64,000 nt of DNA. Source: Nocardioides sp. CER19. Its GTDB lineage: Bacteria > Actinomycetota > Actinomycetes > Propionibacteriales > Nocardioidaceae. The first letter of the stretch is position 1; each line of letters starts with the position of its first letter. Where the stretch lies: NCBI RefSeq assembly GCF_029846275.1, contig NZ_JARVWS010000001.1, positions 930,001-994,000 on the forward strand, given 5' to 3'. The notes beneath the pieces are model-generated. The model made no database searches. It was not told the origin of the DNA and saw nothing but the letters and a program-made list of their open reading frames with translations. The translations under genes were made by a program, and so were the position numbers. Positions 53,440 to 63,580 of this stretch are shown here, one piece after another.

Positions 53440-54580
53440 CGTGCTCGACGACCTGATGACGTGGTGGGAGTCCGGCCGGACGGTCGGGGTCGGCACCGTG
53501 GTGGCGACCTTCCAGAGCGCGCCGCGCCCACCGGGCGCCTCCATGCTCGTCGGCCCGGACGACACTGCAGTCGGGTCGGTGTCCGGCGGCTGCGTGGAGG
53601 GCGCCGTCTACGACCTGGCCCAGGAGGTCGCGGCCTCCGGCGAGCCGGTGCTGCAGCGGTACGGCGTCTCTGACGACGACGCCTTCGCTGTGGGCCTGAC
53701 GTGCGGCGGCATCCTCGACGTCTACGTCGAGAAGGTCGACCGCGAGACGTTCCCCGAGCTCGGCGACGTCGCGGCCGACATCCGCTCCGGACGGCCGGTC
53801 GCGCTGGCCACCGTCATCGAGCACCCCGACGCGTCGGTGCTCGGGCACCGCCTGGTCATCCGGCCCGACGCCTCGACGGGCTCGGCGACCGTGTCCGGCA
53901 GCCTGGGCAGCGAACGGATGGACGACGCCATCCGCGACGACGCGCTCGGTCTGCTGGCGCAGGGCCACAACGCGACCCTCACCTACGGCCCGCACGGCGA
54001 GCGGCGGGGTGAGGGCATGCGGGTGTTCGTGTGGGCGTTCGCGCCCAAGCCCCGGATGCTCGTCTTCGGGGCGATCGACTTCGCCGCCGCGGTCGCCCGG
54101 GTGGGCGCCTTCCTCGGCTACCACGTCACGGTCTGCGACGCCCGGCCGGTCTTCGCGACCCACAGCCGGTTCCCCGACGCCGACGAGGTGGTCGTGGACT
54201 GGCCGCACCGCTACCTCGCCGCGGAGGCGGAGGCGGGCCGCGTCGACGCGCGCACGGTGGTCGCCGTCCTCACCCACGACCCGAAGTTCGACGTACCCCT
54301 GCTCGAGGTGGCGCTGCGGCTGCCGGAGGTCGCCTACATCGGCGCCATGGGCTCCCGCCGTACGCACGAGGACCGCGAGCAGCGCCTCAAGGAGGCCGGT
54401 CTGACCGCCGACGAGATCGCCCGCTTGTCGAGCCCCATCGGTCTCGACCTCGGGGCGCGCACGCCCGAGGAGACCGCGATCTCGATCGCGGCGGAGATCA
54501 TCGCCGGCCGCTGGGGTGGCACGGGCAGCCGTCTCGGCGTCCTCGACGGCCGCATCCACCGGGAGCACGTCCTGCCGTGA
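53432..54580 (+). CDS. XdhC/CoxF-family maturation protein
   Basis: 382 aa. N-terminal XdhC/CoxI domain (GSVSGGCVEGAVYDLA, CGGILDVYV) and C-terminal Rossmann-type XdhC_C domain with FGAIDFAAAVARVGAFLGYHVTVCDARP and the hallmark YIGAMGSRRTHEDR. Binds molybdopterin and delivers it, sulfurated, to the hydroxylase. Overlaps the VWA gene by 8 bp. Confidence 0.93.
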   Translation: MRDVLDDLMTWWESGRTVGVGTVVATFQSAPRPPGASMLVGPDDTAVGSVSGGCVEGAVYDLAQEVAASGEPVLQRYGVSDDDAFAVGLTCGGILDVYVEKVDRETFPELGDVAADIRSGRPVALATVIEHPDASVLGHRLVIRPDASTGSATVSGSLGSERMDDAIRDDALGLLAQGHNATLTYGPHGERRGEGMRVFVWAFAPKPRMLVFGAIDFAAAVARVGAFLGYHVTVCDARPVFATHSRFPDADEVVVDWPHRYLAAEAEAGRVDARTVVAVLTHDPKFDVPLLEVALRLPEVAYIGAMGSRRTHEDREQRLKEAGLTADEIARLSSPIGLDLGARTPEETAISIAAEIIAGRWGGTGSRLGVLDGRIHREHVLP

Positions 54581-54584
54581 GCCG

Positions 54585-54836
54585 GTGACCCGGTCAGGCG
54601 TCCACCCAGCGGCCGCCGAGCAGGCCGCCACGGATCCCGACATGCAGGAGGAGTGGGCCACGTGGAGCGGCCGGCTGGCGGCGTACCTCGGCGACGACCA
54701 CCCGCTCGCACGGCGGGTGGGCGCGGCGGCCGGGCAGGCGATGCAGACGTCCTCCAGCCCCGACCACGCGTGGGACTTCGGCCTGGCACGGATCGTCGAC
54801 GGTCTCGCCGTCCTCGCGAGTGGATCCGGCTCCTAG
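54585..54836 (+). pseudogene. C-terminal remnant of a TetR-type regulator
   Basis: 83-codon frame (GTG 54585; a shorter version from ATG 54642). The sequence WATWSGRLAAYLGDDHPLARRVGAAAG...AWDFGLARIVDGLAVLA resembles the end of TetR/AcrR ligand domains (DFGLxxILDGLxAL). No DNA-binding half is present upstream, where XdhC ends. Either a decayed regulator or a small protein of that origin. Reading as a remnant is by resemblance only. Confidence 0.5.
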
Positions 54837-54893
54837 TGACGGGTGTCACGAGCGGGTAGGTTCGACCCGACGGCGCTCCTTCCCGAGGTGACG

Positions 54894-56114
54894 ATGGCCA
54901 GAGCAGAGCTGCAGGCGCGGCGCGTGGACGCCGTGCGTGCCTGGACCTCCTTCGTGGAGAACGGTGACGATGTCGAGCACCGGGTCCGTCCCGAGATCCT
55001 GCGCAGCTGGACCCGGTCGTCGGTGATCCGTCCCGACGTCACGCATGCGCCGCTCGCCGACGAGGCGGACACGGCCGACTACTGGCGGCACTCGCCGCTC
55101 CAGGTGGCGGTCGAGCGGGTCGAGGAGGACCTGCGTCGCACGGCCGAGGACGGCGACCTCGTCATCGCCATCACCGATCCCGACACGCGCATCCTCTGGA
55201 CGTACGGCGGCCGGGTGATGCGACGCCGGGCCGAGACGGTCAACTTCGTGCCCGGCGGGCGCTGGGACGACCAGTCGGTGGGCACCAACGCCCTCGACCT
55301 GGCCAACCGCGACGACGTGCCCTCCATGGTGTTCTCCGCGGAGCACTACGCCGAGGTGGTGCACAACTGGGTGTGCTGGGCGGCCCCGGTGCACGACCCG
55401 GTCACCGGCGCCCGCCTCGGCGTCGTCGACCTCTCGACGACCTGGGACCGTACCCACCCGATCGGCCTCGCCACCGCGCGGGTCATGGCCCGGCTCATCG
55501 AGACCGCGCTCCCCGCCGGCGCCGTCGCGGGCCGACGCGACGAGCCGAGCGCGCCCGGCCTCGTGATGACCCTGCTCGGCACCGCCGAGTCATGGCTCGA
55601 CGGCCAGCGGCTGCTGCTCAACAGGCGCCAGACCGAGATCCTCGCCCTGCTCGCGCTGCACCCCGAGGGCCTCTCGCTCGAGCAGCTGCACGCCGCGGTC
55701 TACGGCGACCAGGCGGTCACCTTCTCCACCCTCAAGGCCGAGGTCTCCCACCTGCGGCACGCGATCGGCGGTCAGCTCGCCTCCCGCCCCTACCGGCTCC
55801 TCATGCCGGTCGCCACCGACGTCGAGCAGGTCCTGTCCCTGCTGCGCCGCGGCCGCGTCGGCGCCGCCGTCGACGCCTACGGCGGCGACCTCATGCCGGG
55901 CACCAACAGCCCGGCGCTCACCGAGCTCGCCGAATACGTCGCCGTCGCGCTGCGCGAGGCGCTGCTCGGGCAGCCGGAGCCCGACGCCGTCCTGCGCTAC
56001 TCCGAGCTGGCGCCCTACGACACCGAGGTCGTCGAGGCGGCGCTGCGCGTGCTCGCCGGCCACCAGCACCCGGTCGTGCCGCTCCTCAAGGCACGGCTCG
56101 CGGCGGCTCGCTGA
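54894..56114 (+). CDS. GAF-domain transcriptional regulator with winged-helix C-terminus
   Basis: 406 aa from ATG 54894 (GAGG 5 nt upstream; an earlier GTG at 54843 is possible). N-terminal GAF-like sensor with NFVPGGRWDDQSVGTNALDLA and WVCWAAPVHDPVTGARLGVVDLS, as in AcoR-type regulators; C-terminal winged-helix region (LLNRRQTEILALLALHPEGLSLEQLHAAVYGDQAVTFSTLKAEVSHLRHAIG) replaces the usual sigma-54 module. Positioned just before the structural genes, so the probable regulator of this cluster. Confidence 0.83.
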   Translation: MARAELQARRVDAVRAWTSFVENGDDVEHRVRPEILRSWTRSSVIRPDVTHAPLADEADTADYWRHSPLQVAVERVEEDLRRTAEDGDLVIAITDPDTRILWTYGGRVMRRRAETVNFVPGGRWDDQSVGTNALDLANRDDVPSMVFSAEHYAEVVHNWVCWAAPVHDPVTGARLGVVDLSTTWDRTHPIGLATARVMARLIETALPAGAVAGRRDEPSAPGLVMTLLGTAESWLDGQRLLLNRRQTEILALLALHPEGLSLEQLHAAVYGDQAVTFSTLKAEVSHLRHAIGGQLASRPYRLLMPVATDVEQVLSLLRRGRVGAAVDAYGGDLMPGTNSPALTELAEYVAVALREALLGQPEPDAVLRYSELAPYDTEVVEAALRVLAGHQHPVVPLLKARLAAAR

Positions 56115-56201
56115 GCACCGGCGAGCGGTCGCCAACCTTCGGGCAACCTGGCGCCTCCTAGTGTGATCGGGACCACATCGGCGTGATCACCTGGAGGTCC
56201 C

Positions 56202-56710
<509 letters not shown>

Positions 56711-56714
<4 letters not shown>

Positions 56715-59170
56715 CCGCCGTCGAGGCCCAGCCGATGGACACCAAGGAGATCGGCCGCGACCGGCGCCGCAAGGAGGACGCCCGGCTCATCACCGGCCGT
56801 ACCCGCTGGACCGACAACCTCCAGCTCAACGGCATGCTGCACCTGGCCATGGTGCGCAGCCCCTTCGCCCACGCGCGGATCACGACCATCGACACCCGGG
56901 CCGCCGAGGAGGCGACCGGCGTGGTCGCCGTACTCACCGGCGAGGACCTGGCCGACACGCAGGGCGCGTGCATCAACGCCTGGGCGATCACCACCGACCA
57001 GGTCACGCCGGCGCACCCGCCGATGCCCGTCGACCGCGTGGCCTTCGCCGGCGAGACCGTCGCTGTCGTGGTGGCGCGCAGCGCCGCCGAGGCCCGCGAT
57101 GCCGCCGAGCTGGTCGAGATCGACTACGACGAGCTGCCCGCGGCGCTCGACCTGAAGGAGGCCGCGGCGGCATCCGCGGAGAACGGCGGCGCGCTCGCGC
57201 ACCCCGACCTCGGCACCAACAAGAGCGCCTTCTGGAGGTTCGACTCCGCCGAGGCCGGCACGGGCGGCGACGTCGACGAGGCGATCGCCCAGGCGCGCGA
57301 GGACGGCGTCGTCCTCGAGCGGGAGTACCGCCAGCAGCGCCTCATCCCCGCGTTCATGGAGCCCCGCAGCGTCGTCGTCGACCCGACCGGCGAGCAGATC
57401 ACCGTGTGGAGCGCGACCCAGATCCCGCACATCCTCCGGTTCGCCCTCGCGGCGACGACGGGCGTGCCGGAGTCCAAGATCCGGGTCATCGCGCCGGACG
57501 TCGGCGGCGGGTTCGGCGGCAAGCTGCAGCAGACGCCGGAGGAGATGATCGCGTTCGCGGTCGCCCGTCGCCTCGGCAAGCCGGTGAAGTACACCGAGAC
57601 CCGGTCCGAGTCGCTGCTGAGCGCCCACCACGGCCGCGACCAGTGGCAGAAGCTGACCCTCGCCGCGACCAAGGACGGGCACGTCACCGGGCTCAAGGTC
57701 GAGCTCCTGGCCGACCTGGGCGCCTACGTCGCGCTGGTCGGCGGCGGCGTCCCGGTGCTCGGCGCGTTCATGTTCAACGCCATCTACAAGTTCCCGGCCT
57801 ACCAGTTCAACTGCCAGACGGTGCTCACCAACAAGACCTGGACCGACGCCTACCGCGGCGCCGGCCGGCCGGAGGCGACGTACGCCGTCGAGCGGCTGAT
57901 GGACGAGCTCGCCGCCGAGCTGGGCAAGGACCCGCTCGAGGTCCGGGAGATGAACTGGATCAAGCACGAGGAGTTCCCGTTCACGACGGTCGCCGGGCTG
58001 GAGTACGACTCCGGCAACTACGAGGCCGCCACCGCCCGCGCCAAGGAGCTCTTCGGGTACGACGACCTGCGGGCCGAGCAGAAGCGGCGCCGTGACTCCG
58101 GCGACCCGGTGCAGCTCGGCATCGGCGTCAGCACCTTCACCGAGATGTGCGGTCTCGCGCCGAGTCGGGTGCTGGGCCAGCTCAACTACGGGGCCGGCGG
58201 CTGGGAGGCGGCGAGCGTGCGGATGCTGCCGACCGGGAAGGTCGAGGTCATCACCGGTGCGAGCGCGCACGGCCAGGGTCACGAGACGGCGTTCAGCCAG
58301 ATCGTCGCCGACCGGCTCGGCGTGCCGTTCGAGGACGTCGAGATCCTGCACGGCGACACCCAGGTCGTCCCCCGCGGCATGGACACCTACGGCTCGCGTT
58401 CGCTGGTCGTCGGCGGCGAGGCGCTGGTGCGGGCCGCCGACAAGGTGATCGAGAAGGCCAAGCCGATCGCCGCCCACCTGCTCGAGGCGAGCATCGACGA
58501 CCTGGAGTTCAAGAACGGTCGCTTCGGTGTCCGAGGCACCGACCAGGGGCTGGCGATCGGGGAGATCGCGACCGCCAGCTTCGCCGCGCACAACCTCCCG
58601 GACGGGGTGGAGCCCGGGATCGACGCCGACGCGACGTACGACCCGGTCAACTTCAACTTCCCGCACGGCACCCACCTGTGCGCGATGGAGGTCGACACCG
58701 AGACCGGCGAGACGCGGATGCGCAAGTACACCTGCGTCGACGACATCGGCGTCATCATCAACCCGCTCATCGTGAGCGGGCAGGTGCACGGCGGGCTGGT
58801 CCAGGGGATCGCGCAGGCGCTGTGGGAGGAGGCGGTCTACGACGACTCCGGCACGCTCGTGAGCGGCACGTTCACCGACTACCTCCTGCCGACCGCGGCC
58901 GACACGATCAGCTTCGACATCGACCACACCAGCTCGCCGTCGACGACCAACAGCCTCGGCACCAAGGGCGTCGGCGAGGCCGGGACGATCGCCTCCACGC
59001 CGGCGGTGGTCAATGCCGTCGTCGACGCGGTCCGACACCTCGGCGTCGACGACATCCAGATGCCGTGCACCCCCGAGCGGGTGTGGAAGGCGATCAACAC
59101 AGCGGGGTCCGGCGGCGAGACGGTCGACGCGGCGGTGCCCCACCTCAGCACCGAGGAGGGACAGGCATGA
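56711..59170 (+). CDS. Molybdenum hydroxylase large subunit, form II CO-dehydrogenase-like (CoxL family)
   Basis: 819 aa xanthine-oxidase-family Mo subunit that binds MCD. Active-site loop AYRGAGR (A380-R386) is the form II type; form I CO dehydrogenases have AYxCSFR. Catalytic Glu is E756 in [10 protein letters not shown]. Other signatures: [33 protein letters not shown]. Form II enzymes may act on substrates other than CO, which is not settled. Reads on from CoxS with ATGA overlap. Confidence 0.95.
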
Positions 59171-60030
59171 TCCCCGCACCGTTCGACTACGTCGCGCCGT
59201 CCAGCGTCGAGGAGGCACTGGCCGCGCTCCAGCAGCACGGCGACGACGCGAAGATCCTGGCCGGGGGGCAGTCGCTGCTGCCGGTCCTCCGGATGCGGCT
59301 CAACGCGCCGGAGCTGATCATCGACCTGGGCCGGATCGACTCGCTCCGCGGCGTGCGCGACGACGGCGACGCGATCGTGATCGGCGCGATGACGCCGCAC
59401 AGCGTGGTGGGCGCCGACCCGCTCGTCGCGGAGCACGCGCTGCTCGTCGCGAAGGCCGTGGCGCACCTCGCCGACGCGCAGGTCCGTCACCGTGGCACGT
59501 TCGGCGGCGCGCTCGCGCACGCCGACCCGGCCGGTGACCTCGGCGGCCCGGCCCGTGCCCTCGACGCACAGTTCGTGATCGCCGGCCCGGCCGGCACGCG
59601 CACGGTCCCGGCCGACGACTTCTTCGTCGACCTCTTCGAGACCGCCATCTCCGAGGACGAGATCCTCACCGAGGTCCGGATCCCCAAGCACACCGGCTGG
59701 GGCGCCCACCACGAGAAGATGGTGCGGGTGGCCCACCAGTGGCCGATCTGCGCGGTCGCGGCGACGGCGCGGGTCGAGGGTGGGACGATCGCCGACATCG
59801 CGATCGGCCTGGCCAACATGGGCTCCACGCCACTGCGTGCCCGCGGCGTCGAGGAGGCCCTGCGCGGTCAGCCGGCGACCGAGGACGCCGTCCGCGCGGC
59901 ATGCGGGCGTGCCGCCGAGGGCGCGAACCCGCCGTCGGACCTCAACGGCAGCGCGGAGTACCGCAACCACGTCGTCACCGTCATGTGCCGACGGGCGGTG
60001 CTGGGTGCAGTGCAGGGGGCCGGCGCCTGA
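59167..60030 (+). CDS. Molybdenum hydroxylase FAD-binding medium subunit (CoxM-like)
   Basis: 287 aa. FAD motifs ILAGGQSLLPVLRMRL and RGTFGGALAHADPAGDLGGP (TIGGNxxxADP type), CODH C-terminal region. Transfers electrons from the FeS subunit to an acceptor such as quinone. ATGA overlap with the large subunit and TGATG overlap with CoxG. Confidence 0.95.
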   Translation: MIPAPFDYVAPSSVEEALAALQQHGDDAKILAGGQSLLPVLRMRLNAPELIIDLGRIDSLRGVRDDGDAIVIGAMTPHSVVGADPLVAEHALLVAKAVAHLADAQVRHRGTFGGALAHADPAGDLGGPARALDAQFVIAGPAGTRTVPADDFFVDLFETAISEDEILTEVRIPKHTGWGAHHEKMVRVAHQWPICAVAATARVEGGTIADIAIGLANMGSTPLRARGVEEALRGQPATEDAVRAACGRAAEGANPPSDLNGSAEYRNHVVTVMCRRAVLGAVQGAGA

Positions 60031-60776
60031 TGGAGCTGACCCACGGCTTCACCGTCCCGGGCACCGTCGACGAGACCTGGGCCCGCTTCCAGGACATCTC
60101 CTCCCTCGCGGAGTGCTTCCCGGGCGCCCAGGTCACCTCGGCCTCCGGCGACTCCTTCGAGGGGACCGTCAAGGTCAAGCTCGGCCCGATCGCGCTCGTC
60201 TACGCCGGCTCCGGAACCTTCGTCTCGAAGGACGAGGCGGCACACGCCTTCGTCGTCGAGGCGAAGGGACGCGACAAGCGCGGCAACGGTACGGCGGGCG
60301 CGACGGTGACCGTCTCGATGAGCGGTGCCGGGGACTCGACCGACGTCGAGGTGAAGACCGACCTGTCGATCACCGGCAAGCCGGCGCAGTTCGGCCGCGG
60401 GGTGATGCAGGACGTCTCCGACAAGCTGCTCGGGCAGTTCGTGGCGTGTCTGGAGCAGCGGTCCGACGTACCTGATGGGGACCAGGACGCCGGACCCGCG
60501 TCGGTGCCGACAGGCGCCGCCGCCACCGCGGCGCCGGGGGAGGACCAGGACACGGGTCCTGCCTCGGCGCCGTCCGCGGAGCCTTCCGCCGCCCCGAGCG
60601 TGGAGCCATCGACCGCGCCGGCGACGCAGGCGCTGGGTGGCCCACCTCCCGCCGACGACGCCCTGAATCTCGGTGCGACCGTGCTGCCGGTGCTCGTCAG
60701 GAGCTATTGGAAGCAGGGCGCGGCCGGGCTGGTCGGGCTGGCGCTGCTCGTCTGGCTGGTCCGCCGGATCTTCTAG
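60030..60776 (+). CDS. CoxG-like SRPBCC protein with membrane anchor
   Basis: 248 aa. Residues 1-145 are an SRPBCC/CoxG domain (HGFTVPGTVDETWARFQDISSLAECFPGAQ, GTVKVKLGPI); 150-210 is a Pro/Ala/Ser linker with two D-Q-D-A/T-G-P-A-S phrases; a C-terminal helix (GLVGLALLVWLVRRIF) anchors it. CoxG has been shown to recruit or anchor the hydroxylase to the membrane and to handle quinone in related systems. Overlaps the convergent hemerythrin gene by 4 bp at the 3' ends. Confidence 0.93.
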   Translation: MELTHGFTVPGTVDETWARFQDISSLAECFPGAQVTSASGDSFEGTVKVKLGPIALVYAGSGTFVSKDEAAHAFVVEAKGRDKRGNGTAGATVTVSMSGAGDSTDVEVKTDLSITGKPAQFGRGVMQDVSDKLLGQFVACLEQRSDVPDGDQDAGPASVPTGAAATAAPGEDQDTGPASAPSAEPSAAPSVEPSTAPATQALGGPPPADDALNLGATVLPVLVRSYWKQGAAGLVGLALLVWLVRRIF

Positions 60777-61501
60777 GAGGCATAGCGGAAGGCGCGCTGC
60801 TCGCTGCGGCGGTAGCCACCCCGCGTCAACCACCAGAGCACGCGGAACGCTTGACCGCGCCCGGAGAAGACCTCGTCGAGCCCGGCGGTGGGCACCCCCT
60901 CGGCGAGCCACGGCACCATGAACGAGAGGGCCACCGGGTGCTCGTCGGCCTTGAAGTGCACCTGCTCGATCCGCTCCCAGTCGGTCGGCGTCATGTGACG
61001 CTGGAGGATCGCCATCGCGTCGGTCTCCTCGTGGGCCAGGTGACGCCCGAGCGCCTCGCGGGTGTCCTCGATCCGCGCGTGCAGCGCGGCGCGCACCGTC
61101 TCCGGGTTCCGCGGGAGCGCGCCGCGCCCGAGCGCCTCGAAGCCGGTGGCGACGCTGGTCAGGAGCGGGTCGATGTGGCTGTGCTCCTCCTCCATCGCCT
61201 CGAGGTGGCCGCGCTCCTCGGCGTCGGCGCGGTCGAGCAGGAAGGGCCAGATGCCGGCGTCCTCGCCGGTGTGGTGGTGGTGCAGGATCACGAAGAACCT
61301 GTCCCACCGCTCGGCGAGGGCCTGCCACGTCGACCGGTCGTCCACCGGCGTCGCCGCGACCGCCTCGTCGAACCGGCGCAGGTCGCGCCGGAAGGCGTGG
61401 TGCATCAGGTACATCATCGTCATGTCGACCGGACCGCCCGGCGCGGCCGCCTGGCCGGGCAGGGTGAGCTGGTCGGGGTAGGCGGTGGCTGTGGTGGTCA
61501 T
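60773..61501 (-). CDS. Hemerythrin HHE-domain protein
   Basis: 242 aa. Cytoplasmic four-helix di-iron domain: MMYLMHHAFRRDL, FVILHHHHTGEDAGIWPFL, EEEHSHIDPLL, LGRHLAHEETDAMAIL supply the His/Glu ligands. Such proteins in actinobacteria sense oxygen or NO, or store/quench oxidants; role unknown. ATG 61501 follows GGAGAG. A frame further upstream is not family. Confidence 0.88.
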   Translation of the reverse strand: MTTTATAYPDQLTLPGQAAAPGGPVDMTMMYLMHHAFRRDLRRFDEAVAATPVDDRSTWQALAERWDRFFVILHHHHTGEDAGIWPFLLDRADAEERGHLEAMEEEHSHIDPLLTSVATGFEALGRGALPRNPETVRAALHARIEDTREALGRHLAHEETDAMAILQRHMTPTDWERIEQVHFKADEHPVALSFMVPWLAEGVPTAGLDEVFSGRGQAFRVLWWLTRGGYRRSEQRAFRYAS

Positions 61502-61566
61502 GTCGCTCTCCTGGGTCTCGGGAGCACCACCTTGGTCCTGGCGACTTGGAGGGTCCTTGGGATCGG

Positions 61567-62823
61567 CTAGGTCCGCACACCGTTCTCGGCCGGGGTCAGC
61601 AGCGGTTCGAGCCGGGTGATCGCCAGGACCCCGATGAGGAGCGACCCGACGACCAGCGACGCGATGTAGAGCCCGGACAGGCTGTGGTCGATGAGCAGGC
61701 CGGCGATCGGCGGCGCGACGACCTGCGGGAGCTGGAAGCCGAAGGAGTTCAGCGCGTTGGCGCGGCCCCGCGTGCGGTCGGTGGCGAGGTCGTTGACGAT
61801 CGCCGGGACGCTCGGCTGCAGCAGCGTCTCGCCGAGCGCGAAGATCGCCGTGCACGCGCACACCAGCAGCGCCGCGGTCAGGGTCCCGGGCGTGAGTCCG
61901 GCGGCACCCAGGCAGATCCAGGCGACGGCCCAGATCACGCCCATGACCGCGAGGACGCGCGTACGCCGGCGCCCCTCGATGCGCTGCAGCACGAACAGCT
62001 GCAGCACCACGATCACGGCGGTGTTCGCGGCGAACGCGAAACCGAGGGCGCGCGTCGACACCCCGCCGACCGCCGTCGCGAAGGCGGTCATGCCGGCGTT
62101 GAGCTGGGCGTACCCGACGAAGGCGCCGACCACGCTGACGATGAGCAGGGTCCGCACGGCCGGGTTGCGCAGGAGCGCGAGATAGCTGGGCCGCTCGCCC
62201 GTCTCGTCGTCGTGGACCGGTCGGCCCGCGATGTGGCGCAGCGGCCAGGCCAGGACGAAGGCGCTCGGCAGGAAGGTGGCCGCGTCGGCCAGGTAGATCG
62301 CCTGGAACGTGACCAGCCGGTCGACGTCGACGAGCATGCCGCTGATGATGCCGCCCAGCCCGATGCCCAGGTTGAGCAGCGTGAAGTTCACGCCGAAGTA
62401 GCGCTGGCGCAGCGGGACCGGGACGACCGCCGCGATCATGCTCTGCGACGCCGGCCAGACGACCCCGAAGGCGAGCCCCTGCAGCACGAGCGCGAGCGCC
62501 GCGACGGCCACGGTCGACGCGAACGCGAGCAGCACGCCGCCGAGGATGAGCAGGACCTGCACCAGCTGCATGACCTTGCGGGCGCCGATCCGATCGATGA
62601 CCGCACCGCCGGGGCCGACGGCGGCGAAGCCGACCAGTGAGCCGAGACCGATCAGGGCGCCCGTGGTGCTCAGCGAGAAGTCGCGGACCTCGTGCAGGTA
62701 GACGACGGAGAACGGAAGCGTCAGACCACGGCCGACGAAGTCGATGACGACGAGCGAGAGCAACAGCTTGCCCTCCCGCGGCAGGTCGTGCCAGAAGGAG
62801 GAGAGGCTCGGGCGTGCAGTCAT
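61567..62823 (-). CDS. MFS transporter
   Basis: 418 aa with 12 hydrophobic helices; the A-motif is VIDRIGARKVM after helix 2, plus a matching loop in the second half. Resembles drug/efflux-type MFS. Substrate unknown. ATG 62823. Only 65 bp from the hemerythrin gene start on the same strand. Confidence 0.85.
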   Translation of the reverse strand: MTARPSLSSFWHDLPREGKLLLSLVVIDFVGRGLTLPFSVVYLHEVRDFSLSTTGALIGLGSLVGFAAVGPGGAVIDRIGARKVMQLVQVLLILGGVLLAFASTVAVAALALVLQGLAFGVVWPASQSMIAAVVPVPLRQRYFGVNFTLLNLGIGLGGIISGMLVDVDRLVTFQAIYLADAATFLPSAFVLAWPLRHIAGRPVHDDETGERPSYLALLRNPAVRTLLIVSVVGAFVGYAQLNAGMTAFATAVGGVSTRALGFAFAANTAVIVVLQLFVLQRIEGRRRTRVLAVMGVIWAVAWICLGAAGLTPGTLTAALLVCACTAIFALGETLLQPSVPAIVNDLATDRTRGRANALNSFGFQLPQVVAPPIAGLLIDHSLSGLYIASLVVGSLLIGVLAITRLEPLLTPAENGVRT

Positions 62824-63028
62824 CGTCGACACGGCGTCATGCAACCACTGGTCGCCGCCGTCGTTCGAATGAATTCCCCGCCTGGGCCGGTCCACATGGC
62901 CCCGGCGAGTCATGCGGACGGGACCAGGCTCCCTCCAGGGTCCCGCCGTGACCCGGTGGCGGCGCCTGGTAGCCAGCGCCCGTCCTGTCCGGCAGGATCG
63001 TCCCACCCGTCACGCGAAGGATCCGTCC

Positions 63029-63580
63029 ATGCTCATCGCCATCATCGTGGTCGTCGTCGTCCTCGTGCTGCTCGTCGTCGGCTTCAACCGCCTGCGGCGC
63101 AGCGACGTCTCCGCGCAGGAGGCCCTGGGCGGCATGGACGTGCAGCTGACCCGCCGAGCAGACCTGGTCCCCAACCTCGTCGAGACGGTCAAGGGCTACG
63201 CCGCGCACGAACGTCAGGTGCTCGACGAGGTCACGCGGGCGCGCAGCGCGGTGGCGGCCGCGGCCGCGCGGGCCGACGTACCCGCCAAGGCGGCCGCCGA
63301 CGCCGAGCTGCAGCAGTCGCTCTTCCGGCTCAACGCGACCGCCGAGGCCTACCCGGACCTCAAGGCGAACCAGAACTTCCTCCGGCTCCAGCAGCAGCTC
63401 GCCGAGACCGAGACGCAGCTCGCGTTCGCCCGCACCTACTACAACGACGCCGTCGCCTCCCTCAACAAGCTGGTCGCCACCGTCCCGTGGATGTTCTTCA
63501 CCGGGATCGCCGGCGTCGAGGCGCGGCAGTTCTACCAGGCGCCGGCCGGCCAGGAGCAGGCGCCGACCGTGCAGTTCTAG
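63029..63580 (+). CDS. LemA-family protein
   Basis: 183 aa. N-terminal helix (LIAIIVVVVVLVLLVVGF), then long helices with the LemA pattern: DVQLTRRADLVPNLVETVKGYAAHE, NATAEAYPDLKANQNFLRLQQQLAETE, and YYNDAVASLNKLVATVPW. Membrane-bound, cytoplasm- or periplasm-facing; function unclear, linked to envelope stress in other bacteria. Convergent 3' overlap of 4 bp with the AlkB gene. Confidence 0.93.
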   Translation: MLIAIIVVVVVLVLLVVGFNRLRRSDVSAQEALGGMDVQLTRRADLVPNLVETVKGYAAHERQVLDEVTRARSAVAAAAARADVPAKAAADAELQQSLFRLNATAEAYPDLKANQNFLRLQQQLAETETQLAFARTYYNDAVASLNKLVATVPWMFFTGIAGVEARQFYQAPAGQEQAPTVQF

